Positions 53,901 through 64,000 of a stretch of DNA of 64,000 nt are shown piece by piece. The stretch is from assembly GCF_000003815.2 (NCBI RefSeq), contig NC_049989.1:18763545-18827544 (forward strand). The letters are read 5' to 3'. The stretch is from Branchiostoma floridae (taxonomy: Eukaryota > Chordata > Leptocardii > Amphioxiformes > Branchiostomatidae). The notes under the pieces are model-generated. The model worked only from the letters and a program-made list of their open reading frames with translations, was not told where the DNA came from and searched no databases. Both the position numbers and the translations under genes were made by a program. Within the stretch, counting starts at the first letter, position 1. Each line of letters begins with the position of its first letter.

Positions 53901-54543
53901 GGAATGGAACCGGTGTCCTCTCATCAATCTCTTATCTATCAGTGTCACCAAGGACGTTATGGTGTCACTGATCATTTGAAGATCTGTATGTTGTCATGTA
54001 ATCAATAACCTGGCAGGCTGCAGCCTGAAAATGTCTACACCTGGGGAGGTCAAAGGTTAGATCTGATAAGGAAAGGTGTCTCGTGACTATGATGTAAAGC
54101 AGTGTCTGTTATGTCAATTGCTTACACAACTACTAAGTACTGTAGCCTGTGCGGGGTATAGCATTAGGGGACATCTTAGCATGGTAAAGCCACGTGGGCA
54201 GTGGCACAGGCAGTAGTATAGATATAATACTCTTCTGTTTGTTTTTTGACAGGGACCTTGGCTGGGCATTTTATAATCCTCATTCCTGTATTTTTAAAAT
54301 TTAAGCACAAAATCTTTTGAAATAAAGCCATGGCTAGTAATGGGCACCTGTGTTGTTGTTAAATGTTCAACGCACCACTAGGTCAGAAATGCGGTCATCT
54401 TTTGTTCTACGATACTGGGGTAAAGGTGACAGACATTGCAATCACTCCCAATTATTTGAATATTGTTAACATGGATGTCTAACCTCCATATAGGCAACCC
54501 CCAATTATGTTAGACTTAGAGGGGGCTGACATGAAGTGAGTAC

Positions 54544-54750
54544 TGTAAATGCAGAAACTTTTGCGGTGGTTTTAATTTCGTGGTTTTCTCGGTGGCCGCT
54601 TCACCGCGAACTTAAAACCACCGCGAACATTTTTTCGTGGCAGTAAGAGACTACAGTGCATGGTGCTACCACGAACTTAAAACCACTGCCAAAAGTCCTT
54701 TTTCCCGCTGCCGCAAAATGAAATCCCCGCGAACTTAAACGCATTTACAT
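54544..54750. mobile_element. Foldback MITE, TGTAAATGC family
   Basis: TGTAAATGCAGAAACTTTTG and CGGTGGTTTTAATTTCGTGG pair with CCGCGAACTTAAAACCACCG and GCGAACTTAAACGCATTTAC-A. The centre has GACTACAGTGCATGGTGCTA, also found in the fragment at 57125-57295. Confidence 0.85.
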
Positions 54751-54889
54751 TAACAGATGACTGGGGTGACTGACCTGCCAACACCATGTTTGTGTACTTG
54801 TAAAACATTTGCAAGGTCCAGAACTAGTTCTGGCGACTTAATCAGGATGTGAGGCTGCCGCTTAGGCAAGGTAACATAAATACCTTTGT

Positions 54890-56017
54890 TACCTCCATGA
54901 AATGTCATGGAGGTTATATTTACCTCCATGAAATGTCATGGAGGTTATATTTTACCCTGCGTTTGTGTGTCTGTCTGTGTGTTTGTGTGTGTGTGTGTAA
55001 ACAAGATAACTCAAGAATGGTTGGGTGGATCGGTTTCATACTTGGTGTGTTGGTAGGGTGTGATGAAAGCTGAAAATGATTAGATTTTGGGCCCCCTAGC
55101 GGCTCCCCTTGGTACTGCAGCGCAACTTCCGGTTTTGCTATTTCGGTGTTCTGAACATGCTATGGTCACGATTTTTGAGTGTTAGATAGCTCTTGTGCTC
55201 AGGAAGAAGTGACATAAGTTTGGGCCCCCTAGCGTCTAGTTTTGGGATAGCAGGGGCATTTTTGTCAAAAACTTCTGAAGAGGATAACTCAAGAAAGGAA
55301 CAACGGATTTTCATACTTTTTGGTATGTAGGTACCTCAGACAATGTTGTACAAAATGAAATACTAATTATGCAAAATAGGAGCAAATTTGCATAATTAAT
55401 GACAACATTAAATCATAGCAGTTTTTTCTATGTATCTCTTGTCTTGGACGTGATATGGTCTTGAAATTTGGGTGGTAGATAGCTTTCAGTGTCATGACAA
55501 AGTGGGGCAAGTTTCAGCCCCCTAACATTTAATTTGGGAACTGCAGGGGCATTTTTGTCAAGACACTCCAAAGAGGATAACTGCAGAAAGGATTGACGGA
55601 TTTGCATCATATTAGGCATGCGGGTAACTTAGGCAAAGATGTTCATAATGATATACATGTTATGCAAGTGAGGACTTAATTTGCATAATTAATGAGGAAA
55701 TTGTATAATTCCATTGTTTGCAATAACTGGACTTCAATAAATGTAACACATGTTAATTATGATAGGTGGAATATAAGCAGATACCAAATATGGTAATGAG
55801 GAACTTATTTGCATAATTTATGTAAAAATCGCAAAACCGCTTCATGATTAATAATGGGAATTTTATAATTGTGACATGTGTACGTTTGTCAATGATGAAC
55901 AACACCATGCATAAATTATGTTAATGTCTTAGTCCATTGCATGAAATTTACGAAAGCTCTAAATTTTCATGGAGGTATGAGGTCGCCGAACTCTAGTTTA
56001 CCCTTCGTTTGTGTGTC

Positions 56018-56056
<39 letters not shown>

Positions 56057-57053
56057 AAACAAAATAACTCAAGAACGGTTGGATGGATTGGTTTCATACT
56101 TGGTGTGTTGGTAGGGTGTGATGAAAGCTGGAAATGATTAGATTTTGGGCCCCCTAGCGGCTCCCCTTGGTACTGCAGCGCAACTTCCGGTTTTGCTATC
56201 TCGGTGTTCTGAACATGCTATGGTCACGATTTTTGAGTATTAGATAGCTCTTGTGCTCAGGAAGAAATGACATAAGTTTGGGCCCCCTAGCGTTTAGTTT
56301 TGGGATAGCAGGGGCATTGTTGTCAAAAACTTCTGAAGAGGATAACTCAAGAAGGGAACAACGGATTTTCATCATTTTTGGTATGTAGGTACCTCAGACA
56401 ATGTTGTACAAAATGAAATACTAATTATGCAAAATAGGAGCACAATTGCATAATTGATGAGAATATTCTATCATAGCAGTTTTTTCAATGTATCTCTTGT
56501 TGAAGACATGCTATGGTCTTGACATTTAGGTGGTAGATAGCTTTTAGTGCCATAAACAAGTGGGGCAAGTTTCAGCCCCCTAACATTTAATTGTGGAACT
56601 GCAGGGGTGTTTTTGTCAAGACACTCCAAAGAGGATAACTGCAGAAAGGAACGACGGATTGCCTGCATTTTAGGCATGCATGTAGCTTAGGCAAAGATGT
56701 TCATAATGATATACATGTTATGCAAATGAGGACTTAATTTGCATAATTAATGAGGAAATTGTATAGTTCCATTGTTTTCAATAACTGGACCTCAATACAT
56801 GTAACACATGTTAATTATGATAGGTGGAATATAAGCAGATACCAAATATGGTAATGAGGAACTTATTTGCATAATTTATGTAAAAATTGCAAAACCACTT
56901 TATGATTAATAATGGGAATTTTATAATTGTGACATGTGTACGTTAGTCAGTGATGAACAACACCATGCATAAATTATGTTAATTTGTTAGTCAATTGCAT
57001 GAAATTTACGAAAGCTCTTAAATTTCATGGAGGTATTAGGTCGCCGAACTCTA
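54890..57053. repeat. 1,047-bp repeat in two tandem copies
   Basis: Copy 1 (about 54950-55996) and copy 2 (55997-57053) start TTTACCCT(G/T)CGTTTGTGTGTCTG and end GAAATTTACGAAAGCTCT then TTCATGGAGGTAT and TCGCCGAACTCTAG. Each copy contains related sub-blocks (GGGCCCCCTAGCG ... GGGGCATT(T)TTGTCAA ... GAGGATAACT) about 300 bp apart, so the unit is itself made by duplication. A hairpin CCTCCATGAAATGTCATGGAGG-like pair lies at the left end. Not coding. Confidence 0.92.
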
Positions 57054-57124
57054 GTTCAAACTATGTCTTACATGTATTATAATGTATTGTATATGTACAC
57101 CAAGAAGGCCAATTGCTCACGAGA

Positions 57125-57295
57125 TAGTAGCTGCTTCACCGCGAACTTAAAACCCCCGTGAACATTTTGTCCATGACAGTAAGACATAAGAGACAACAGT
57201 GCATGGTGCTACTGCAAACCCTGCAAAACCACTGCCGAAAAGTTAGTTTCCCCGCTACCGCGAAAATAAATCCCTGCATACTGAAATACATTTAC
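57125..57295. repeat. TGTAAATGC-family MITE fragment
   Basis: GCTTCACCGCGAACTTAAAA, ACAGTGCATGGTGCTACTGC and CGAAAATAAATCCCTGCATA correspond to the right part of the element at 54544-54750. It lies directly after the 1,047-bp repeat pair. Confidence 0.7.
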
Positions 57296-57469
57296 TTATT
57301 GTTTGCCCAACCTTCATAAACGTTTGTCCTAAATTTTTAGTCTGTTAGAAGTCATCGACCTTTAAAAGGTGAAGGCAGCTGACTTTAGCCTTGATTTGAG
57401 TCCAGCTGCAGATTTTTTGTCTGGTGGGGTTCATTGACCTCCCCTTTGTGTATGACATGGTATACAGGC

Positions 57470-58740
57470 AAGTCTTTACCAAGTCTGTTTACATCTATTG
57501 TATACACAGTTAGTGGCCAATGACTTCCCGAGAATTAAGGTACCCAGGAGCGTTGTCCTCAAATACTCGTCAAAAATCAATGAACTTAAACTATAGGTGT
57601 GTTTAGTAAGTAAAAATGAGCTCCCGTTTACATTTGTGTGTGACATTGCATACAATCTTCACTAAGTCTGTTTAGACACAACACAGTATACACAGTTAGA
57701 GGCCAAGGACATCCCAAAAATTANNNNNNNNNNNNNNNNNNNNNNNNNNNNNNNNNNNNNNNNNNNNNNNNNNNNNNNNNNNNNNNNNNNNNNNNNNNNN
57801 NNNNNNNNNNNNNNNNNNNNNNNNNNNNNNNNNNNNNNNNNNNNNNNNNNNNNNNNNNNNNNNNNNNNNNNNNNNNNNNNNNNNNNNNNNNNNNNNNNNN
57901 NNNNNNNNNNNNNNNNNNNNNNNNNNNNNNNNNNNNNNNNNNNNNNNNNNNNNNNNNNNNNNNNNNNNNNNNNNNNNNNNNNNNNNNNNNNNNNNNNNNN
58001 NNNNNNNNNNNNNNNNNNNNNNNNNNNNNNNNNNNNNNNNNNNNNNNNNNNNNNNNNNNNNNNNNNNNNNNNNNNNNNNNNNNNNNNNNNNNNNNNNNNN
58101 NNNNNNNNNNNNNNNNNNNNNNNNNNNNNNNNNNNNNNNNNNNNNNNNNNNNNNNNNNNNNNNNNNNNNNNNNNNNNNNNNNNNNNNNNNNNNNNNNNNN
58201 NNNNNNNNNNNNNNNNNNNNNNNNNNNNNNNNNNNNNNNNNNNNNNNNNNNNNNNNNNNNNNNNNNNNNNNNNNNNNNNNNNNNNNNNNNNNNNNNNNNN
58301 NNNNNNNNNNNNNNNNNNNNNNNNNNNNNNNNNNNNNNNNNNNNNNNNNNNNNNNNNNNNNNNNNNNNNNNNNNNNNNNNNNNNNNNNNNNNNNNNNNNN
58401 NNNNNNNNNNNNNNNNNNNNNNNNNNNNNNNNNNNNNNNNNNNNNNNNNNNNNNNNNNNNNNNNNNNNNNNNNNNNNNNNNNNNNNNNNNNNNNNNNNNN
58501 NNNNNNNNNNNNNNNNNNNNNNNNNNNNNNNNNNNNNNNNNNNNNNNNNNNNNNNNNNNNNNNNNNNNNNNNNNNNNNNNNNNNNNNNNNNNNNNNNNNN
58601 NNNNNNNNNNNNNNNNNNTTGAAACTGCACCAAGTCTGTTTACACACTTCAGTATACACAGTTAGAGGCCAATGACTTCCCAAGAATTAAGGTACCCAGG
58701 AGCGTTGTCTCAAAATACTCGTTAAAAGTCAATGAACTAG
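57470..58740. repeat. ~180-bp tandem repeat spanning an assembly gap
   Basis: ACCAAGTCTGTTTACA, GTATACACAGTTAGAGGCCA and GAATTAAGGTACCCAGGAGC recur at about 57480, 57660 and 58630, the last two on either side of the gap. The missing DNA is probably more copies. Confidence 0.8.
57724..58618. other. Assembly gap (895 N)
   Basis: Run of 895 N within a tandem repeat. Confidence 0.99.
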
Positions 58741-58840
58741 GTGGGTTTAAGCAACAACATCTGCTGTGTTGACAAGTTTCAAGTTATCAAACTTGGTGCC
58801 TTGAATTTGTCCATGCAACTTTTTTGTATACATTGTATAC

Positions 58841-58875
58841 TCAAGGAGCTTTTATCAGTGATAAAAGCTCCTTGA
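58841..58875. repeat. Perfect 35-bp hairpin plus third arm
   Basis: TCAAGGAGCTTTTATCA-G-TGATAAAAGCTCCTTGA: 17-bp perfect arms around one base. A further TGATAAAAGCTCCTTG follows at 58878-58893, so either of two right arms can pair with the left one. Confidence 0.9.
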
Positions 58876-58893
58876 TCTGATAAAAGCTCCTTG

Positions 58894-59428
58894 GTAGTAC
58901 TGACAAATTTTTGATATAAGGCATCTCAGGTCCCAAATAAACTTACTGGGACGTTTATTTTTTTCAGCCTCAAAATCCGCCCGGTACGTTCTTATTTTGG
59001 ACGGTACGTTTATTTTTTTTCTGAAAATTGGGGCTTTGCTAAGCCAGGACCCTCAAAGTACTGAAAGTTTTGGGGGTTTCTGCCCATATTTCCACTGTAT
59101 TTTTGCTCAAAATTCACTATTTTTCAGGCGAAACTATGACCTAAACATGAGTAGCATATACGCGTACTCTAATGTGACATTGTTATCAGCGTCCCTCACC
59201 TTCTATTGTTTTTAGACCCAGTTTTTGGCCTCGGAGTGACCTCCCGCCTCAGGCCTTTCTGGGAAATAAAAGAAAAGGCAAGAGTCATTAGAGCAAATCA
59301 CAACAGTTTTGCTAATTACTTTCACTCCAGGGGATTTCATACAAACATCTCCTTTTGTTCATCACGACTCAGTCCTGCATCTTCATTTTTTTTTGCTTAG
59401 CTTGTGGTTTTTCCTTCCGGTTTGAATT
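58894..59428. other. Intergenic DNA with minor repeats
   Basis: GGGACGTTTATTTTTTTC (58949) resembles GGTACGTTTATTTTTTTTC (59002), 53 bp on. No gene recognised. Confidence 0.45.
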
Positions 59429-59445
59429 CCCCTCGCTAGATCTTC

Positions 59446-59785
59446 GCAAGGCTTAGACACAATCTAGACACATTTTTTCCCGATATCTGCGAGCTGACAG
59501 CTTTTTTTCAGCGTCTAGATGGAACTGCAATATCGCCATTAAGATATCGGCAAAATTTCTCCCCAAAGTATTCGCCCGATGGCTTAGCAGGGGTCCCCGA
59601 CAGCTGAGCAGCGTGTAGATGCATCCCGACTTTGGAAGGGCTCATTAGCATATAATGCGGGCTCATTAGGCTATATAGCTGTTAATGACTGCAAGCGCCA
59701 CGGGTGTCCCGCGGCCAACGTTCCAGATCCCTCCCGACATCTCCACAGATATCGGCAAAAACTGTGTCTAGATTGGGCCTTATTC
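59446..59785. mobile_element. Inverted-repeat element flanked by 29-bp direct repeats
   Basis: CAATCTAGACACATTTTTTC with CGATATCTG (left) pairs with CAGATATCGGCAAAAACTGT and GTCTAGATTG (right). On both outer sides lies ATTCCCCTCGCTAGATCTTC / ATTCCCCTAGCTAGATCTTC then GCAAGGCTT. A 29-bp direct repeat is too long for a normal target duplication. Confidence 0.7.
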
Positions 59786-59853
59786 CCCTAGCTAGATCTT
59801 CGCAAGGCTTGAAGAACTGCAGCAGCACCATCATAAATCATAGTGACATCAGC

Positions 59854-60014
59854 TTTGCATTGTCAGAATGCTGACCTGTTTGCATAAATAATTCTATGCA
59901 AATGAGCAGCTGTTTTGGCGCTATATATAGGCAATCAAGCATAGCCTGAGAATCAGTACAAGGCAATTCTCACCTGGCTTCAGTTCTTACTGGTAGTAAT
60001 AGATCATTCTTCAG
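59854..60014 (+). promoter_or_regulatory. Candidate TATA promoter with octamer sites and short first exon
   Basis: Octamer-type sites TTTGCAT (59854-59860), TTTGCAT (59879-59885) and ATGCAAAT (59896-59903) precede TATATATA (59922-59929). An initiator-like TCAGT lies at 59953-59957, so the A at 59955 is 33 bp after the first TATA T. A 60-bp ATG-free segment then runs to CTTCAG|GTGAGT (donor at 60015), as in a spliced 5' UTR exon. The arrangement is what POU-factor-driven TATA promoters look like. The coding exons were not identified. Confidence 0.5.
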
Positions 60015-60399
60015 GTGAGTTACATTTTTAAGCTTTCTTTTTTTCTTTGCGCCCATCTTAAGTTAAACTTCTTATGTATATATGCGGACGGAGCAGGCCA
60101 TATGCCTGTTGTACATTCCAACGCCATTCAGGCTACCACAATGTGTATGTCTGTTATGTTGTGAATCAATAAAGGAAATGATTCTAAAAAAAAAAAATAA
60201 AAAAAAAATTAAACTTACTGGTTCAAATTATGACACGTTATTGATCTTTACTCTCCAAGCAGAGGTTTGGTTCAGGCTGTTTTTCACATGTTTGTAGGCA
60301 CAAGATATAAAGAAAATGCTATGAAATAGAAAGCCTGACAAAACACATGGAAACTTGTCAGAGAGTACTAAAAATTGATCTTGTGCCTTATGGAATTAT

Positions 60400-60545
60400 A
60401 TCTATACCAGGCACTTTGCATGACTTTCTTCACATCCTGCCTGCCTACCTACCTGCCTGCTAGTAAGTGCCTAGGACAGGGACACATCCCCAGTTGTAAA
60501 AATGGGCACCTGACTTAGGTTTAACTACTATAGAAGGCAGCGACA
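60400..60545 (+). mobile_element. Decayed SINE body fragment
   Basis: CCAGGCACTTTGCATGACTT with TCTTCACATCCTGCC and GTAAAAATGGGCACCTGACT follow the order of the shared SINE body. The middle has extra (CCTG)n-like units. Confidence 0.5.
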
Positions 60546-61074
60546 GGAGTAGGGTTTGGCTACACCTTCTAATACCGTGCCCTTACTGTACAAGTATACA
60601 CAGTAGATAGGCCACTGCTCTAACAGCCTAAAAAAAGACTAAATATGGGACTACCAATACCTTTGCTTTATCTAGTATGAAGAGTTCCTTTGTTTGTTTT
60701 TTCATGATATGAGATATTAGGTTTTAATTAGAACAACCATATGCAAACTAGAGAAGAATAGTGTGTAACAGCTGGTAAGCACAACCTGGTGTACTTTCTA
60801 ATCTTTGAATCACTTGCAGTAAATATGATTCTTGAGGTAAAGCAATATGTGTAGTTTGTAGAAAAACATGAAATTTAAAGGATAAATACAGCTAACTTTG
60901 AGCTATCAGAAATACCTTCGTAAACTTAAAGTTCCGAAGCAAGTTTTGCAAGTAATATTTTCATCTAAAGTCCCAGTTTTCCTTTGTGTATATTGTTCCC
61001 ATCCCCCCTGCAGTGTCAGCTCAGAGCCCTTTGTTATTGCCGTAAATCATGGCTTCTAGTAGTAGTTAACTTAG
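60546..61074. other. No recognisable features
   Basis: AT-rich DNA downstream of the candidate promoter; no exon-like open frame with splice sites could be supported. Confidence 0.4.
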
Positions 61075-63335
61075 ATCTGGCCATCATGTCTCTTATGGCC
61101 AAACTGGAAGACAACAACAAGAAGATTTATGATGTCCTGTGTTTTGATGGAAAGATGGTAAAATTGTTTTGTGTGTCATTGAGACAGTTTTTTTGTTGTT
61201 GTTGCTATAATGGCTTCTACAGAATATGGCTGTTATTGACTCTCTCACAACCAAACTGGAAAATAAAAACAGTAAGATTTGAGACGTCCTGGCTTATAGT
61301 TATACATTTTGATGTGCAGATAGTCAAATTGTTTGCCTTTGTGTGTCCTTGAGATGGGCTTTAATCATTGTTTTTTGGTTAATGCGCTGCCACAAAGATT
61401 TTTAATGACAGTCATCAAGGCATTGTCCAGACATGTAGCACATTTCTGGCTTATCTCCTCCCCTAAGGACCTGGAAGTTAATTGGGTGTGATCTCACTGA
61501 ATCTGCAACATGTTGGCAACCTTACTGTGGTTGAATGGTTTTACGGAGCTGTTAACAAATTTCATCAGTCAAAAAACTCATCATTTTATGATTTGTACGT
61601 TTTTTTGTCATACTTGTACGTTTTGCATGACATTCCAGTTATAAAGTCAAGCAAAGTCATGTATTTAAATGGGCAGCTAGTAGAATTGTTACAACATGTA
61701 TGTGTGTCATTGACTGATTGCGACAGGCTTAATTTTTGCTTTTGTTTGGTTTGTGTTAAGATAATTTTAATGATAGTCATCAAGCCTTTGTCCAGACATG
61801 TAGCACATAAATTTCTGGCTACCAGCTGGTCCCCCAAGGAGCTGTCCAGACTCCAGAGGTTATAATTAAGTGAGTAATATATTTCTCAAGTTTGGCAGGC
61901 AGGCAACCTTGCTTGCTGTGGCCGACCTGCTTGACAGACGAATTTCATCAACAACAAAAATGCATGAGGGCCCCCAAGGGGGGGTACCGACAACGCTCTA
62001 CGCTAAATTCGGGAGGGCCGGCTACGTAATTTTCAGCACTTGTAGCACCGAAAGCGGAGGGGCGACAATCCTAGGCCGTCCGGGGGCATGCTCCCCCGGG
62101 AATATTGTGAAATCCTGACCCTCTGAAACGCCATTTTATGCATTTTGAAGGGCAAATTTTGCTCACAGACTAAGCTAACTTAAAGTTAAATAGTATCCAA
62201 TTAGAAATTCACATGGTTTTAGCTTTAAGCTGGGCAATGCCCCCAAACATCATTTTCAGATTTCGAGTGCCGAAAGCACGAACAGTCGAACTGTCGCAAA
62301 GTAGGTACGGGAAAATTTGGAAATTTTTACCCTCTGAAACACCATTTCCTGCATTTTGAGGGGCAAATTTTGCTGGTAGGCATATGCTCAATGTAATGAC
62401 ATTTCTGTCAGAGAAACGTCTTTGAGGGCGACGAGCGCCGGAGAGTCGTGAGCGCCGGAGGCCCAAGCCGTCGCAAGCCTTGGCAAGGGCCGCCCGGCGC
62501 CCGGAGAAAAATTGAAATCTCGACCCTCTGAAATGCCATTTCCTGCATTTAAGGGGCAAATTTTGCTTGTTAACTAAGCTAGGGTCGGTAAAAAGATTTC
62601 TACTAGTTGGGGGACGACGCTCCCGCAACATATTTTCACCATGTCCAGTGCCGAAGTGTTGAGCCATAACAAGGAATGTCCGGCGAAATTTTGAAATCTG
62701 GACCCTTTGAAACACAATTTCCAGCATTTTCGCGGGTAAAATTTGCCGGTAGACTAGTTAAGTTTAATGAAACTTTGATTACACTTGACGAAAAATTAAT
62801 ATGAATTACGTTTTACGGTAAAATCCGGTTAGCTTCTACGTAATACGTTAAATTAAAGGGGCCAATATCGCTCGACGCAAAATGCACCGATTACGCGCTG
62901 CGTTGAATTCGAACGGTCCCGCTACGGAGTACGTAGAATTAAAACCGCCGATTACGCTCTACGGGAAAGGGCTTTGGGGCCCCCTTGCATTTTTTCTTGT
63001 TGTATTTTTAGTCATGCTTGTGAGTTTTACATGATATGCCCATTATGAAGTCCAGTATAGTCCTGTATTTCGATGCGCGGACAGTAAAAATTGTTTTGTA
63101 CGTCATTGAGACGGGCTTTGATTTATGATTTGTTTTTTTGTTTGCGCTACCGTAAAAATTTAAGGATTTGTCCAGACATGTAGTACATAACTTTGTGGCT
63201 ACCTGGTACCCAAACGACCTGATTACAAATGACATTGTAATTAAGTGAGTATCACGCTAAAGCTGTGGCATGTTGGTAACCTTGCTGCAGCCGAGCGATT
63301 TGAATTTTGACAGTGTGGTTAACGTATGTCATCGA
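61075..63335. repeat. ~380-bp tandem repeat, three units, third split by a foldback element
   Basis: TTGTCCAGACATGTAGCACA, GCAACATGTTGGCAACCTTA and ATTTCATCAGTCAAAAAACT-type blocks recur at 61422/61490/61560, 61789/61900/61940 and 63168/63265/63330. The third unit is broken at about 61950 by the GC-rich element and resumes near 62998 (TTGTTGTATTTTTAGTCATG). Short open frames (for example 60984-61352) change frame between units and are not supported as genes. Confidence 0.75.
61948..63000. mobile_element. GC-rich foldback element with four internal repeats
   Basis: Ends AACAACAAAAATGCATGAGG with GCCCCCAA (left) and TTGGGGCCCCCTTGCATTTT with TTCTTGTTG (right) are inverted. Just inside are CTACGCTAAATTCGG and CCGATTACGCTCTACGGG-type sequences. 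Internally, CCCTCTGAAACGCCATTTTA then TGCATTTTGAAGGGCAAATT recurs four times (62117, 62328, 62520, 62700) about 180-210 bp apart. No transposase. Superfamily unknown. Confidence 0.75.
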
Positions 63336-63397
63336 TTAAAAAAAAATCATCTTTTTGTGCTGTGATTTGCATTTTATAAGTGTCACTTTCTGTCCCT

Positions 63398-63990
63398 ACC
63401 CCCAGTAGTGTCCGTACCCCCAGTAGTGTCCGTACCCCCAGTAGTGTCTGTACCCCCAGTAGTGTCTGTACCCCCAGTAGTGTCCGTAGCCCCAGTAGTG
63501 TCCGTACCCCCAGTAGTGTCCGTACCCCCAGTAGTGTCCGTACCCCCAGTAGTGTCCGTACCCCCAGTAGTGTCCGTACCCCCAGTAGTGTCCGTACCCC
63601 CAGTAGTGTCCGTACCCCCAGTAGTGTCGGTACCCCCAGTAGTGTCTGAACTCCCATGGTGTCCGTACCCCCAGTAGTGTCCGTATCCCCAGTAGTGTCC
63701 GTACCCCCAGTAGTGTCCGTACCCCCAGTAGTGTCTGTACCCCCAGTAGTGTCCGTACCCCCAGTAGTGTCTGTACCCCCAGTAGTGTCCGTACCCCCAG
63801 TAGTGTCTGTACCCCCAGTAGTGTCTGTACCCCCAGTAGTGTCCGTACCCCCAGTAGTGTCCGTACCCCCAGTAGTGTCCGTACCCCCAGTAGTGTCTGT
63901 ACCCCCAGTAGTGTCCGTACCCCCAGTAGTGTCTGTACCCCCAGTAGTGTCCGTACCCCCAGTAGTGTCCGTACCCCCAGTAGTGTGAGG
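63398..63990. repeat. 18-bp minisatellite (CCCCCAGTAGTGTCCGTA), ~32 copies
   Basis: Nearly identical 18-bp units with C/T variation at TGTCCG/TGTCTG and one irregular unit at 63648-63660. Because 18 is a multiple of three, long frames stay open (Val-Ser-Val-Pro-Pro-Val on plus; Leu-Leu-Gly-Val-Arg-Thr and Tyr-Gly-His-Tyr-Trp-Gly on minus). There is no start context or flanking exon, so it is not called a gene. It reaches almost to the window end. Confidence 0.95.
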
Positions 63991-64000
63991 AGGGGCACCA

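Noticed and set aside
57662-58683. Two ~320-codon frames on the minus strand
   Set aside because: Almost entirely N; the flanks are tandem repeat.
60984-61865. A gene with Lys/Asn-rich product in the 380-bp repeat
   Set aside because: The frame is not kept between repeat units, no splice sites join them coherently, and composition is that of AT-rich repeat.

Overview
The window looks like nuclear DNA of a cephalochordate (lancelet, Branchiostoma-like). This is an inference, not a search result. It rests on intron-split genes with GT-AG junctions, a mitochondrial HSCB gene in a metazoan exon layout, tRNA- and 5S-derived SINEs, CR1/L2-like LINE 3' ends, a very high density of small inverted-repeat DNA elements, and minisatellites sitting on exon borders. 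Seven runs of N mark assembly gaps (24915-25014, 25988-26087, 29953-30052, 37273-37372, 40563-40662, 40750-40907, 57724-58618).

Gene content is low. (1) 3.6-5.9 kb, plus strand: the last two exons of a rhodopsin-class GPCR; TM1-TM2 are not in the window. (2) 10.2-25.7 kb, minus strand: a paralogous GPCR assembled here from four exons (about 388 aa), whose first intron is 13.5 kb. The two genes are convergent and share intron phases, so they look like products of a local inverted duplication. (3) 42.4-45.6 kb, plus strand: six-exon HSCB (HSC20), the J-domain co-chaperone of mitochondrial Fe-S cluster assembly. (4) 46.9-48.3 kb, minus strand: a two-exon CCCH zinc-finger protein, tail-to-tail with HSCB. 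Two possible non-coding first exons or promoters (about 48.7-49.07 kb and 59.85-60.01 kb) point to genes whose coding exons I cannot identify.

Everything else is repeats. 0-3 kb: LINE tails and duplications. 5.9-10 kb: nearly empty, with (TG)n and an E-box-like minisatellite. 12-24 kb (inside the GPCR intron): hAT-type MITE, dead LINE, satellites, SINEs, foldback elements. 26-42 kb: foldback MITEs, LINE tails, an internally deleted mariner, SINEs, (TG)n and (CT)n. 49-52 kb: a 1,044-bp foldback element with 9-bp target duplication and a truncated LINE with an intact reverse-transcriptase core. 54-64 kb: a duplicated 1,047-bp repeat, satellites, a GC-rich foldback element and an 18-bp minisatellite running to the end.

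The most striking signal is in the two GPCR genes. Several exon borders are copied into the neighbouring intron as tandem arrays that keep the splice signal: eleven 50-bp copies of an acceptor in exact register with the real one, four extra copies of the exon-2 acceptor edge, three extra copies of the exon-1 donor edge embedded in (ATCC)n, one decayed copy of the exon-4 edge, and a duplicated C-terminal coding edge. One MITE has also landed inside a splice donor, which its target-site duplication preserves.
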